DNA of 40,302 nucleotides from JBCBZH01 sp039815415 (GTDB lineage: Bacteria; Bacteroidota; Rhodothermia; Rhodothermales; Rubricoccaceae), in the NCBI GenBank assembly GCA_039815415.1, contig JBCBZH010000006.1, positions 1-40,302 on the forward strand. Reading direction: 5' to 3'. Positions 24,951 to 37,033 of this stretch are shown piece after piece. Below the pieces are notes generated by a model, which was not told where the DNA came from, did no database searches, and saw nothing but the letters and a program-made list of their open reading frames with translations. A program made the translations under genes and the position numbers. Position 1 is the stretch's first letter; each line of letters starts with the position of its first letter.

Positions 24951-27563
24951 GTGCTCTTCGACCGTCTCCGTGTCGTCCCCCGGTTTGTTGTCCGGCATCC
25001 TTATGTGGTGCTGGCGGTGGCTGCCACGTTGGCCGCGATCATGGGCTGGCAGGCGACCTCGCTGAAGGTGAACGCGAACATCATCGCGCTGCTCCCGCCC
25101 GAGTACACGAGTGTTCAGGCGCTGAACCGGTTGCAGGAGACGGTCGGGGCTGAATCCACAGTCGATGTGGCGATTCGCAGCCCCGCGTTCGAGACCAATC
25201 TGGCGTTTGCAGAGGACTTCGTCGAGGAGATGATGGCGCTGGAGGCGCCGAGTGGCGAGGCCTATTTCAACCGCTACGACCTCAAACGCGACGTCCGGTT
25301 CGTCTCGGAGAATGCGCTCTACTTCGCCACCTTCGAAGAGCTGGACCGTCTCGAACGCTTCCTGCGCGGACAGGCCCAAGAGGTGCGCAATGTCACCAAT
25401 CCGCTCCGGCTTTCCATTCTCCCGACCTCGGAGGACAGCCTCAACGCGGCCAAGGAGCGCGACGCCGATCAGCTTCGCCGCGACCTCGCTCAGCTCGCGC
25501 TGACCGAATACCTCATCAGTCCGGATTCCACCACACTCGCCGTCCGCTTCTATCCGACCGGCTCGCAGGCCGACATTGGCTACGTGGAACGCCTCTACGC
25601 GGATGTCGACAGCCTCGTGCTGGCGATGCGTCCGGGCAGCTACAGTCCCACGATGGTGGTGACGCCAGCTGGACGGCTGCTCCGGCAGACCGTCGAGGTG
25701 AAGTCGATCACGAATGATGTGCAGCGGTCTTTCGGCGCGGGCGTGCTGTCGGTGATCCTTGCAGTGGTTCTGTATTTCCTGTACAAGTCCGTGCAAGCGC
25801 GAACAGGTGGGCGGTTCGTGCTCCGGGTAGTCCTGAGCGAGCTGCTTCGCACGCCAGTCACAGCACTGCTACTGACAGTTCCGCTCATCATCAGCCTCGC
25901 GTGGGCTGGAGGGGTGGCTGCGATGGCCTTCGGGTCTCTCAACCTGATGACGTCTACCCTTGGGCTGGTGCTGTTCGGGCTGGGGATTGACTACGGTATC
26001 CACTTCTACGCACGCTACGCGGAGGAGCGAGGGGGCGGAGCCGATGTGGAGGCAGCTGTCGAAGAGACATTCGTAAGCACAGGCCAGGCCATCGCCGTGT
26101 CAGCCTTCACCACCGCCAGCGCGTTGTTTGTGCTCCAGCTCGCGGACTTCCGTGGATTCAGCGAGTTCGGCCTGATCGGTGGTATGGGCATCCTGTTCGC
26201 GCTGACATCCATGCTGATTGTGCTGCCTGCGCTCATCACCATCGCGGAGCGAACGGGCGCCATCAACCTTCGCGTGCGGGGCGAATCGTCCGAGTACGAG
26301 CCGGAACGCCGGTTTCCGTTCGCTCGAACCATCACGTCCATCTGCTTGGGAGTCGTCGGGCTGGCGATCATCCTGTTCCCGCAGGTCCGCTTCGAGTACA
26401 ACTTCTCGAAGCTGGAGCCGACGTACGACGAGTATGACGAACGGGCTCAGGCCCTCCGCCCGGTGTTCAGCACGAATGAGCGTCGCAACCCGGCGTACAT
26501 CCTTCTCGAGGACGTGTCGGATGTGCGTCCGGTCTCCGAGGCGCTCAAAGAACTGGCTGCACAGGACTCGCTGATCCTGACCGTCGAGAGCCTCCAGGAG
26601 CGGTTCCCGACCGACTCCTCGGGAGCCCGCCGCAAGCTGGATCGGCTGGCCGAGATCCGGGCGGTACTCAATGACCCCTTTCTCGCAGCGGACCAGACGG
26701 GGCAGGTCGACATGTTGAAGCAGGCAGCCTCCGCTACGGAGCCGATTCCGCTCGACAGCGTTCCACCCTTCCTCACACGTCCGTTCCGCACGCGAACCGG
26801 CGAGATCGGCAACTTCGTGATCGTGTTTCCGCGTGGAAACATGTCTGACGGACGACGCTCGATGCGTTTCGCCGAGCTGATCGGGGCCGTGCAAACGCCC
26901 GACGGGGATGACTTCTACGCGGCATCCACGCAGCTCGTCGCAGCCGACATGCTCCGGCTGATGCAGGAGGAAAGTCCTCGGATGGTGGGCATTACGTTCC
27001 TGCTGGTCTTCGTCCTGGTGTTCGTCTCGTTCCGGTCCATCCGCTGGACGCTTGCCGCCATCCTTCCACTTGCCGTCGGGATCTTGTGGATGCTGGCTGT
27101 GATGGCCATTGGTAGCATCGAGCTGACGTTCTACAACCTCGTCGTCCTTCCCACGGTGCTTGGCATCGGCAACGATGGAGGCGTACACCTCGCCCACCGA
27201 TATCAGGAGCAAGGGAAGAGATCCATCCGCAACGTGCTCCGGTCCACAGGGGAGCACGTGACGATGGGGGCCGTCACCAACCTGATCGGCTTTGCCGGTC
27301 TACTGCTCTCCAACCACCCAGGCCTTCAATCCATCGGCGTGCTGGCAGTGGCAGGCATCGGGGCTACACTGGCGGCGACCCTCATCTTCTTTCCGGCAGC
27401 ACTCCAAGTGCTCGAAGACCTCCGATGGTTCGACCAGCGACCTCGGCTGCGACGTCGCCGCTACAACCTCGGCGACCCCGAGAGCATCCGCCAGCCGACC
27501 TTCAAGCTGCGCGCTCCCGCCGCAATGGTAGCCGACAATGCTAACGATTCGAAAGAGGACTAA
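24951..27563 (+). CDS. MMPL/RND-family membrane transporter
   Basis: 870 residues from GTG 24951 (MLFDRLRVVPRFVVRHPYVV). The layout is one N-terminal helix, a large periplasmic domain (about 40-270), a bundle of five or six helices with LGLVLFGLGIDYGIHFYARY, a second periplasmic loop and a second helix bundle with LVVLPTVLGIGNDGGVHLAH. The two-fold repeat and the G-[IL]-D-Y-G-I-H motif with charged residues in helix 4 mark the RND superfamily, MMPL/HpnN-like branch, which moves lipids or hydrophobic molecules to the outer membrane using the proton gradient. No hopanoid or membrane-fusion genes sit beside it, so the cargo is unknown. Confidence 0.9.
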   Translation: MLFDRLRVVPRFVVRHPYVVLAVAATLAAIMGWQATSLKVNANIIALLPPEYTSVQALNRLQETVGAESTVDVAIRSPAFETNLAFAEDFVEEMMALEAPSGEAYFNRYDLKRDVRFVSENALYFATFEELDRLERFLRGQAQEVRNVTNPLRLSILPTSEDSLNAAKERDADQLRRDLAQLALTEYLISPDSTTLAVRFYPTGSQADIGYVERLYADVDSLVLAMRPGSYSPTMVVTPAGRLLRQTVEVKSITNDVQRSFGAGVLSVILAVVLYFLYKSVQARTGGRFVLRVVLSELLRTPVTALLLTVPLIISLAWAGGVAAMAFGSLNLMTSTLGLVLFGLGIDYGIHFYARYAEERGGGADVEAAVEETFVSTGQAIAVSAFTTASALFVLQLADFRGFSEFGLIGGMGILFALTSMLIVLPALITIAERTGAINLRVRGESSEYEPERRFPFARTITSICLGVVGLAIILFPQVRFEYNFSKLEPTYDEYDERAQALRPVFSTNERRNPAYILLEDVSDVRPVSEALKELAAQDSLILTVESLQERFPTDSSGARRKLDRLAEIRAVLNDPFLAADQTGQVDMLKQAASATEPIPLDSVPPFLTRPFRTRTGEIGNFVIVFPRGNMSDGRRSMRFAELIGAVQTPDGDDFYAASTQLVAADMLRLMQEESPRMVGITFLLVFVLVFVSFRSIRWTLAAILPLAVGILWMLAVMAIGSIELTFYNLVVLPTVLGIGNDGGVHLAHRYQEQGKRSIRNVLRSTGEHVTMGAVTNLIGFAGLLLSNHPGLQSIGVLAVAGIGATLAATLIFFPAALQVLEDLRWFDQRPRLRRRRYNLGDPESIRQPTFKLRAPAAMVADNANDSKED

Positions 27564-27599
27564 TTCTGGCTCTGGTTTCCGGGCAACCCTTGAGTGCCC

Positions 27600-27700
27600 G
27601 GCAGGGTCTCAGTACACATTTGGTTCATAAGCAATCTACTTATAAGCATATAGGCCTTTCTGTATACACCGGTTTAGAGGCTGGTTGCGACGGAAAGCGC
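27600..27700 (+). promoter_or_regulatory. AT-rich putative promoter region of the GT2 gene
   Basis: The stretch 27615-27680 is conspicuously AT-rich for this window. TTGGTT (27620-27625) and TATAAG (27641-27646) are separated by 15 bp, a slightly short spacing for a sigma70-like promoter; further TATA-like words (GCATATAGG, GTATACACC) follow. The GT2 start is at 27727. This is a guess from composition. Confidence 0.35.
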
Positions 27701-27726
27701 CAGATCGTTGCTTTCGAGACCCTCCC

Positions 27727-28470
27727 ATGCGAATCGATGAGATCACGGTTGTTGTCCCAACCAAGAATGAGGAGGACAACATCGTCCCGTTCCTCAGTAG
27801 CCTCGATCCCAACGTCGAGCTGATCGTTGTTGACGCAAGCACCGATCAGACCCGGGAGAGAATCGCGGCGCATCGGCCGAACCGGACACGTGTCATTCAG
27901 CAAGCGTCAACGATTCCAGAGGCTCGAAACATAGGACTCAAGGCTGCGCAAACCGAGTGGATTCTCTTTACAGATGCAGATATGTCTTTTGAGGCGACGT
28001 ACTGGGACAACTTGAGAAATAAAAATCTGGGACCCCATGTAGGAGCGATTCAAGGGGGGAAGCTGAGCGCAGATGGCGAATATCGGTTGTACTATCGAAT
28101 GTTTACGCTTGGAATTCGTGTCTTGTCGTGGCTAACGATTCCAGCGGGGTCAGGGTCGAACATGATCTTTCGGCGTGAGCCATTTCTGGACGCAGGAGGG
28201 TTCGACGAGGCCCTGGTCGCAAACGAGGATATCTACGCGCTGTGGACGATGAGAAAAACGGGCTGGCGTGTGCCGTTTGTCTCCGGGCTCAATGTGCTCG
28301 AGCGGGACCATCGCAGGCTGGATCAGGGCCGGTTTCGAAAAACGATTCACGGGTGGATTCGCCCTGTCATGCTCTTTAGCGGGCTGGGGGCTTCGCAGGT
28401 TCGGAAGTCGGACTGGGGGTATTGGGATGAATCCTCTCGCGAACCGGATTCGGACCCACCGAGCGAGTGA
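27727..28470 (+). CDS. Family 2 glycosyltransferase
   Basis: 247 residues of a GT-A fold inverting glycosyltransferase. It opens with ITVVVPTKNEEDNIVPFLSS, has the nucleotide-sugar region ARNIGLKAAQTEWILFTDAD with the DxD metal motif, and an acceptor-side GSGSNMIFRREPFLDAGGFD followed by NEDIYALWTMRKTGW (the ED catalytic-base motif). There is a hydrophobic segment near FTLGIRVLSWLTIPA but no multi-helix tail. ATG 27727 is preceded by ACCCTCCC. The gene is less GC-rich than its neighbours (for example AGAAATAAAAATC near 28016), suggesting transfer. It is near the Wzi-like and GT4 genes, so a role in surface polysaccharide is likely. Confidence 0.9.
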   Translation: MRIDEITVVVPTKNEEDNIVPFLSSLDPNVELIVVDASTDQTRERIAAHRPNRTRVIQQASTIPEARNIGLKAAQTEWILFTDADMSFEATYWDNLRNKNLGPHVGAIQGGKLSADGEYRLYYRMFTLGIRVLSWLTIPAGSGSNMIFRREPFLDAGGFDEALVANEDIYALWTMRKTGWRVPFVSGLNVLERDHRRLDQGRFRKTIHGWIRPVMLFSGLGASQVRKSDWGYWDESSREPDSDPPSE

Positions 28471-28542
28471 GACCTGCCCGCACGGTGCGAGGTGCAGGCT
28501 CTCGACGGAGCCGAACCGGCTTCGGTTACCGGAATGGGGCAT

Positions 28543-28560
28543 CGCCAGCTCGAGCTGGCG
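28543..28560. repeat. Perfect 18-bp motif palindrome
   Basis: CGCCAGCTCGAGCTGGCG, identical to the palindrome at 11755-11772. It lies in the 186-bp gap between the convergent GT2 and Wzi-like genes, where a shared terminator could be. A second possible hairpin (CCGAACCGG-CTT-CGGTTACCGG, imperfect) precedes it. Confidence 0.9.
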
Positions 28561-28656
28561 TCCGCGACACGCTAGGCTGCACCAGGGACCTCTGGCGCGA
28601 CCGGCTTCCAGGGGCTAAACGCTAGCACCGCGCTACAGGATGCCGCTGCTCAAGGC

Positions 28657-30327
28657 TCAGGGGCGTACGGCGAGTCCGAACCGGACGAAGGTTTCCGAGG
28701 GGCGGTTGTCCCACCACTGGCGGTCGGCATAGAACCGGAAGGCCACCCCGCGGGCGGGCTCCACTTCAATCATCGCGCGGGCTCCGGGGCCTTGGAACAA
28801 GTCGCCCGAGAGGAACGACTTGCGCCCGTCGGCTGGGGCCTCGCCGAGCGTCACATCACCGCCAACGGTTGTGATCTCGCCCGTAACCGGATCGACGAGA
28901 TTCTCGCCTTTGCGGACGTAGCGGCCCGAGAATCGCGCGCGGGCACGGAAGGGCAGCCAGACACTCGCTCCAGCAATCCACTGGTCCGCGTTGGGTCCGA
29001 GGGGGTGACCGAGGCCAAATCCGTTGTGCGTGTAGCTATTGAAGTAGACGCCATCCTCGCGGAAGCGATGTGTATAGGTGTAGGGCTCGATGCGGACATA
29101 CTCACCGAAAAGCGTCGCACCGGTCCGAGGCATCGTGGCTTTGAGGCCAGCCTGGATAGCCCACTTGTTGCCGTAGCTGCTATCCCCGAGGGTCGCGGTC
29201 GCGAGGTCGTCCACGAGCCACGTGGCGTTGCCCTCCACGCCACGGAGAGGACGAACAGTGGTCTCGATGGCGAACAGGGTATTGTCGCGGTCGTAGAGTG
29301 CGTGCTCCGCCGGTTTGAGCGGGTAAATCGGGTTTAGGTACGCGATCTCGGGTCCACGCCGCCCGTAGACCGCCATGCCGGTGTAGGCCGCCGTCCACCA
29401 GCCCGTTGGCTGAACCTCCAGTCGGTGAATGGCGAGAAACCGCTCAGGGCTGTCGAAAAAAAGGTCGCCTGGAGTCGGATCATCCTGAACGACTCTCGAA
29501 CGGCTGCTGAGCGCCGCATGGACGGACTGAAGGGTGACGCTTCGGGTCGCCAGCCCGAGGCGGACGAACGGCAGGTGATCGGCATTGTCGCCCAGGAGAA
29601 GCGGAGTCTCGACCGACGCACCATACCGAAGGTGCGCATTGGCAATCTCGGCAGAGAACGGTCCCTCCACGATGCGCAGCGAGGCGGTGGTCCGGTCGTA
29701 GCTGCCGGGGATGTTGTCCGGGTCTCGCGTGACGTAATAGATGTTGCGGAAGTCGGGGTCTCCATCCAGCACCTCGGTGCCTCCGCTGAAAACAGCGCCA
29801 GCAATCGTGCTGGTGTAGAGACCGATGCGATTTCGGTAGCTCGCCTCGAACGTGAGACGGGCACTTCGCGAGAGTCCGGTTGCGGTGCGAACGCGACGGT
29901 CGACGCGGACGCCGTCTGCGCGACGACCTGCCAAGATCCCTTCCCCCCAGATGGACACGCGCCAATCGTCATCTCGGAAGTAGCCCCAGGTCCGCTCAGC
30001 GTCTGCGTCGAGCCATTTCGCCTCTCCATCTCCCATATAGCTGTGGACGCGATCGAGAGGCTCGAAGAACTCTCGCTCGTATTCGGCGAGCCAGTAGCGT
30101 CCGGACGAGGAGAGCGACAACCGGCGCGTTGCGAGGCTGTCGAGATGCCTGCGGACCGTCGCCCGGTCTACGGGCAGGGTCTCATGGCTGTACTCAGGAA
30201 GCAGTCCGGCAACGCGCTGGTCGGCGAACCAGTCGTACACCGCGTGTTCAGCCGGGACGATCTCCGGTTGAGCTGCGACCGAGATCGGAAGGAGAAAAAG
30301 GCTGAGGAGTCCGGAGATGCGCCGCAT
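28657..30327 (-). CDS. Wzi-like capsule assembly outer-membrane protein
   Basis: 556 residues from ATG 30327: signal peptide MRRISGLLSLFLLPISVAAQ, an N-terminal periplasmic helical part (AVYDWFADQRVAGLLPEYS ... REFFEPLDRV) and then a long series of amphipathic beta-strands typical of a large outer-membrane barrel (YYVTRDPDNIPGSYDRTTAS, HLRYGASVETPLLLGDNADH, IAYLNPIYPLKPAEHALYDR), ending in FVRFGLAVRP. The layout matches the capsule assembly Wzi family and its relatives in Bacteroidota, which bind or anchor polysaccharide at the surface. The next gene downstream on this strand is none (convergent GT2); upstream are two GT4 genes, so it is probably part of the same polysaccharide function. Confidence 0.8.
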   Translation of the reverse strand: MRRISGLLSLFLLPISVAAQPEIVPAEHAVYDWFADQRVAGLLPEYSHETLPVDRATVRRHLDSLATRRLSLSSSGRYWLAEYEREFFEPLDRVHSYMGDGEAKWLDADAERTWGYFRDDDWRVSIWGEGILAGRRADGVRVDRRVRTATGLSRSARLTFEASYRNRIGLYTSTIAGAVFSGGTEVLDGDPDFRNIYYVTRDPDNIPGSYDRTTASLRIVEGPFSAEIANAHLRYGASVETPLLLGDNADHLPFVRLGLATRSVTLQSVHAALSSRSRVVQDDPTPGDLFFDSPERFLAIHRLEVQPTGWWTAAYTGMAVYGRRGPEIAYLNPIYPLKPAEHALYDRDNTLFAIETTVRPLRGVEGNATWLVDDLATATLGDSSYGNKWAIQAGLKATMPRTGATLFGEYVRIEPYTYTHRFREDGVYFNSYTHNGFGLGHPLGPNADQWIAGASVWLPFRARARFSGRYVRKGENLVDPVTGEITTVGGDVTLGEAPADGRKSFLSGDLFQGPGARAMIEVEPARGVAFRFYADRQWWDNRPSETFVRFGLAVRP

Positions 30328-30402
30328 ACTGCAAACTAAGAGCCATGCCGAGCAGACCAGGTCCTTCCACATGCCCCGAGCGGCGTCCCAGAGGGGCAAC
30401 TC

Positions 30403-31566
30403 TCAGGCGCCTGCTCTAGCGCGTTCGTAGACCTCAAACGTGGTCTCGAAGCAGCGCTCCATCGAGTAGTTCTCCTCCGCGTGCTGGCGGGCCGCCTGGC
30501 TGTAGGTCGCCAGCTCGTCTGCGATCTCGGCGACCGCGTCGGCCATCGCGCTCGAGTCATCCACAGGAACGAGACGCCCGATGTCCTCCGTCGGAATGCG
30601 GTTGATGAGGCCCCCCGATGCCACGCCCACGACAGGAAGGCCCGCGGCTTGCGCTTCCACAACCGAGAACGCGGCCACCTCGTGAGGCCCAGCGGTCACG
30701 TAGATGTCTGCAGACCCCAGGAGCGTGGCGACCTCCTGCTTGTCCGTGATGTACGGAAGCAGCGTCACGCGGTCGTGCGTCGCGGCGTGTGCGGCCACCG
30801 CTTCACGCTGAGGCCCTTCGCCCGCCAGCACGAGGTGTGGCCTCAGCGACTCTGGGAGCTTCTCCACGGTCTCGAGAAGCATGGGGATGTGCTTCTCGGT
30901 GTCCATGCGGCCGATGTAGCCCAGCAACAGGCTGTCCGTCGCCAGCCCAAGGCGGTCTCGGAAGGCGGCCGACGCATGGCGTGGGTGGTACTGATCGAGG
31001 TCCACGAACTGCGGCACCAGCTCGACGTCCGCTCCTTCCTTCCGCAACCGCGTTTCGTGGAGCGACGACAGCGTGGTGGCAAAATCGGCCCGTTGCAGAA
31101 TGCGGTGGACGTAGCGCGTGGCGCGGCGTTGAAGCCACCGGCTCACTCGATCGCCAAACACCTTTCGGCTGTACGACCGCACGTACGAGTCGGCAAAGTC
31201 CGTGTGGACGTGGACACCGACAATGGCGTTGGGATGTGCGTCTCGGTAGGCAAACGCCGCCCGCTGCTCAAACGGGACGTAGAACGTATTCAGCTCGGTG
31301 ACATCCGGCTGGGCATCCCGCAACGCGGACTCCAGGGCACTCGAGCTGGCGAACCCCCGGTACGGCTTCGCGCCGGGCATGTACGGCGCTTTGATCCGGT
31401 ACGTCGTCCACCGCTCGCCGCGTTCGACCCCAGATGCCGCGCCGGGAATCACCAGCACGTGGTGATGGTCTGTCTGCTCGAGGATGTAGCGACGTTTCAG
31501 GTCGATGTACGTGCGGATGCCGCCGCTGGCCTCGTGGTAGGCGTGGGTGAGGTCACAAACGATCAT
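30403..31566 (-). CDS. Family 4 glycosyltransferase
   Basis: 387 residues, GT-B fold. The N-terminal domain starts MIVCDLTHAYHEASGGIRTY with the acceptor-side Gly loop, and the C-terminal domain has LLLGYIGRMDTEKHIPMLLE, LVLAGEGPQR and the donor-site EX7E-like segment EVAAFSVVEAQAAGLPVVG. Such retaining enzymes build lipid or surface polysaccharides in the cytosol. ATG 31566 overlaps the stop of the preceding GT4 as ATGA, so the two are translationally coupled. Longer in-frame starts lie inside that gene and are ignored. 75 bp upstream of the Wzi-like start on the same strand. Confidence 0.93.
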   Translation of the reverse strand: MIVCDLTHAYHEASGGIRTYIDLKRRYILEQTDHHHVLVIPGAASGVERGERWTTYRIKAPYMPGAKPYRGFASSSALESALRDAQPDVTELNTFYVPFEQRAAFAYRDAHPNAIVGVHVHTDFADSYVRSYSRKVFGDRVSRWLQRRATRYVHRILQRADFATTLSSLHETRLRKEGADVELVPQFVDLDQYHPRHASAAFRDRLGLATDSLLLGYIGRMDTEKHIPMLLETVEKLPESLRPHLVLAGEGPQREAVAAHAATHDRVTLLPYITDKQEVATLLGSADIYVTAGPHEVAAFSVVEAQAAGLPVVGVASGGLINRIPTEDIGRLVPVDDSSAMADAVAEIADELATYSQAARQHAEENYSMERCFETTFEVYERARAGA

Positions 31567-32702
31567 GCGAGGACGCGGCGGTAGTTGTCGATCATAGAGG
31601 CGAGCACCACCTGCCAATCGTACGCGCTGGCGGCGGTTCGGGCGCGCGTGCCAAGGTCCATGCGCCGATCTGCGGAAGACACGAGCGATTTAGTCGCCAG
31701 CTCGAAGGCGTCCACGTCGCGGGGTGGACAGAGGAGGCCGGTAGTGTTGGGATCCACGAGGCTGCGGCTCCCGGCGGCATCGGCGCAGACGACCGCCAGC
31801 CCGGAGGCCATCGCCTCGAGGGTCACATTGCCGAAGGTCTCGGTCTCGCTCGGGAAAAGGAAGATGTCCGAGCTGGCGTAGGCCGTCGAGATGGCGCGTC
31901 CGCTGAGGTGGCCGGTGAACACGGCGTCCGGGAGCATGGCCTGCATCGCCTCGCGCTCGGGGCCATCGCCGACCACAAGCCCGCGGACGGGGAGTCCCTT
32001 CGCATAGAGCCGCCGGACGACCTCCGCGTACACATCAATGCCCTTCTCCTTGACCAGGCGGCTGATGAACGTGATGACGACATCCTCGGGGCCGAAGCCG
32101 TGCGAGGCCCGCCAGTCGTCCGACCGAAAGGCGGGATCGAAGCGGTCCAGCTCAATGCCGCGCGGCCAGACGTGGATGGGCGCGGTGACGCCGTGCTCGC
32201 GGAGGGCGTCGGCCATCGTGGGTGCGGGCGGGTAGACCTCGTCGCAGCGGTTGTAGAAGCGCCGGAGCGTGGCCCAGAGGGCCGGTTCCGCCAGCCCGAG
32301 GCGGTAGTAGTCCAGGTACGACGCGAAGTGGGTGTGGTAGGTGGAGACGACCGGGATGCCGAGTGTCTTCGCCCAGCGCAACGCCTTGTGCCCCAACACG
32401 TCCGGCGTGGCGATGTGGACGATGTGCGGCGCCCACGCTTCGAGCTGGCGACGCGTCTCGGCGGGGAATCCGGTGCTGACGCGGTACTCGGGCCGCCCCG
32501 GCGCGGCGATGGACGGGACGGGAATGAAGCGCCCGAGCTGGTCCATCGGTGGGGCGTCGATGGTGGGGCCGAGGATGGTCACCTCATGGCCCTGATCCAC
32601 GAGGTAGCCCACCAGCCGCCCGAGCGTGCGCGAGACGCCGTCCTCGATGTGGACGTAGTTGCCCGTGAACAGGGCGATGCGGAGGGGGCGGGCGTCGGGC
32701 AC
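31563..32702 (-). CDS. Family 4 glycosyltransferase
   Basis: 379 residues from GTG 32702 (VPDARPLRIALFTGNYVHIE); an in-frame GTG at 32726 is the alternative. It has the GT-B features of the MgtA/PimB-like group: DGVSRTLGRLVGYLVDQGHE, the THTDFA-like STYHTHFASYL, FISRLVKEKGIDVYAEVV, GLVVGDGPER and the donor motif FLFPSETETFGNVTLEAMAS with its EX7E. These enzymes transfer mannose or glucose to lipid carriers; the glucosyl or mannosyl choice is not visible. It is the first gene of a coupled pair with the next GT4 (ATGA). Confidence 0.93.
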   Translation of the reverse strand: MPDARPLRIALFTGNYVHIEDGVSRTLGRLVGYLVDQGHEVTILGPTIDAPPMDQLGRFIPVPSIAAPGRPEYRVSTGFPAETRRQLEAWAPHIVHIATPDVLGHKALRWAKTLGIPVVSTYHTHFASYLDYYRLGLAEPALWATLRRFYNRCDEVYPPAPTMADALREHGVTAPIHVWPRGIELDRFDPAFRSDDWRASHGFGPEDVVITFISRLVKEKGIDVYAEVVRRLYAKGLPVRGLVVGDGPEREAMQAMLPDAVFTGHLSGRAISTAYASSDIFLFPSETETFGNVTLEAMASGLAVVCADAAGSRSLVDPNTTGLLCPPRDVDAFELATKSLVSSADRRMDLGTRARTAASAYDWQVVLASMIDNYRRVLA

Positions 32703-32843
32703 CCTGCAAGATGCAACCGCCCGCACGTTGCGGGGAGCGAGCTGGTGAATCTGGGCCGAGAACGCAAAGACGGTCGCCAGCTCGACGGCGTAGAGAACGA
32801 GCTGAGGAAGTGCGTCACTCCAAGAGCCCGTTTCTACAGGTAA

Positions 32844-33317
32844 CTAGCGGGCAGCCTGTCGTAGACGAACACGTTCTTCCTCAATGTGTCTTACGGTGAT
32901 GGGAAAGCCCGTTGCAGCAGTCCTGGAGCAAATGCTGGTGTAGAAATCAGGTGTGCCATCGCTATTGCGCCGAGTTATGCCGTGGGTGTACACGATGGCC
33001 CGATCTCTTGGGTAAAACACAAACCCGCAGTCACCACGACCTGTGCCAGACCGGACCTTGACTGTGTCACCAGTGGCGACCCCCTTAAATCCTTCCGCCA
33101 CTGCAAACCGGTAAACCCATCCAACTGGTTGTTCATACTGCTCTCCGTGCCAAGGCCGCTTATCGATCACGTCGCCAACAAATACGGCCTCGGACTGAGC
33201 AAGAGAGGCCGCCACCGCTTCATTCGGGGGCCCACTGGGGCCACGAGAGCATTGGCACGACTGGCACTCATCAGGAGTGACAAATGCTAGGAAGAGAGGG
33301 AGTACGATCCAAGCCAT
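32844..33317 (-). CDS. Secreted TIMP/NTR-like domain protein
   Basis: 157 residues from ATG 33317 (MAWIVLPLFLAFVTPDEC); a GTG three codons upstream is possible. After a short signal peptide come CQC near the mature N-terminus, then AVAASLAQSEAVFVGDVID, VYRFAVAEGFKGVATGDTVK, GRGDCGFVFYPRDRAIVYTH and TSICSRTAATGF. A CxC start, a beta-strand core, a CGFxF and a C-terminal CSRT are the hallmarks of bacterial tissue-inhibitor-of-metalloproteinase-like (netrin module) proteins, exported proteins of unclear role. Less GC-rich than its neighbours. Alone in its block; no protease partner adjacent. Confidence 0.72.
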   Translation of the reverse strand: MAWIVLPLFLAFVTPDECQSCQCSRGPSGPPNEAVAASLAQSEAVFVGDVIDKRPWHGEQYEQPVGWVYRFAVAEGFKGVATGDTVKVRSGTGRGDCGFVFYPRDRAIVYTHGITRRNSDGTPDFYTSICSRTAATGFPITVRHIEEERVRLRQAAR

Positions 33318-33525
33318 GTCTATCACGTCGGTAGAACCAGAGCTTCAATGGATTCTGTTCAATCCCAAGCTTCGGAGGTCGTCCGAGAAGCGGAATCGGC
33401 TCCACAGTATATCCTGGATCAGTTCCAACACAGACAGGCCCCGCCAGCTCGACGTGGCGGGAATGCTGGCGGCATCTGATTGACCTCACGCCTACGACCC
33501 AGATTTAGCGCTTCCCACCCTTATG

Positions 33526-33605
33526 CCGTCATCCCGGACTTGATCCGGGATCCACGGACAGGCGTGGCGCTGTGAAGTGGATTCCTGCCTGCGCAGGAAT
33601 GACGG
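33526..33605. repeat. 80-bp palindromic element with CCGTCATYCC termini
   Basis: The ends CCGTCATCCC and GGAATGACGG are inverted copies with one mismatch. Inside are two hairpins: CCCGGA-CTTGA-TCCGGG near the left end and ATTCCTGC-CTGC-GCAGGAAT near the right end. Such elements are frequent intergenic MITE/REP-like repeats in bacteria. It resembles the ends of the 8262-8434 repeat. Confidence 0.78.
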
Positions 33606-33693
33606 CTGTGTGAGAGGTCGGGGCAATCTGAATCGCTGGGGGATCTCGCCCCAAGCGCAGAGGGCGCACAACGAGCTGGCGAACAGCCGGAGC

Positions 33694-33721
33694 CGCCAGC
33701 CCGACCTGCACCGGGCTGGCG
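33694..33721 (-). terminator. Hairpin of the C-variant motif after uvrA
   Basis: CGCCAGCCCG (33694-33703) and CGGGCTGGCG (33712-33721) form a 10-bp GC-only stem with an 8-nt loop, starting 1 bp beyond the uvrA stop. It uses the C variant of the iterated motif (CGCCAGCCCGA). No U tract follows. Confidence 0.62.
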
Positions 33722-33722
33722 A

Positions 33723-36854
<3,132 letters not shown>

Positions 36855-37033
36855 CAGGGAAGGGCCAGGGTGAGGGGGCGGCGGCCATCGCCAGCTCGAA
36901 CCGGAGGTCGGTGTCAACCAGCCAGTGTCCGCCACCCGAGACAACGCGCCGCGAGCGGCGAAGATGCCACGGTGGGTGTGAAACCAGTGTGTCACCGAGG
37001 CCGATCTGAAGGGTGGCATGGGTGAGGCTGTTG

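Larger units (their letters stand above)
33318..33722. other. Intergenic region with MITE-like repeat and motif hairpins
   Basis: 405 bp between the TIMP-like 5' end and the uvrA stop. Contents: a small hairpin CCCGCCAGCTCGACGTGGCGGG-type element near 33439-33460, the 80-bp CCGTCAT-ended repeat at 33526-33605, a single motif copy near 33672 and the uvrA hairpin at 33694-33721. I see no gene. Confidence 0.6.
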
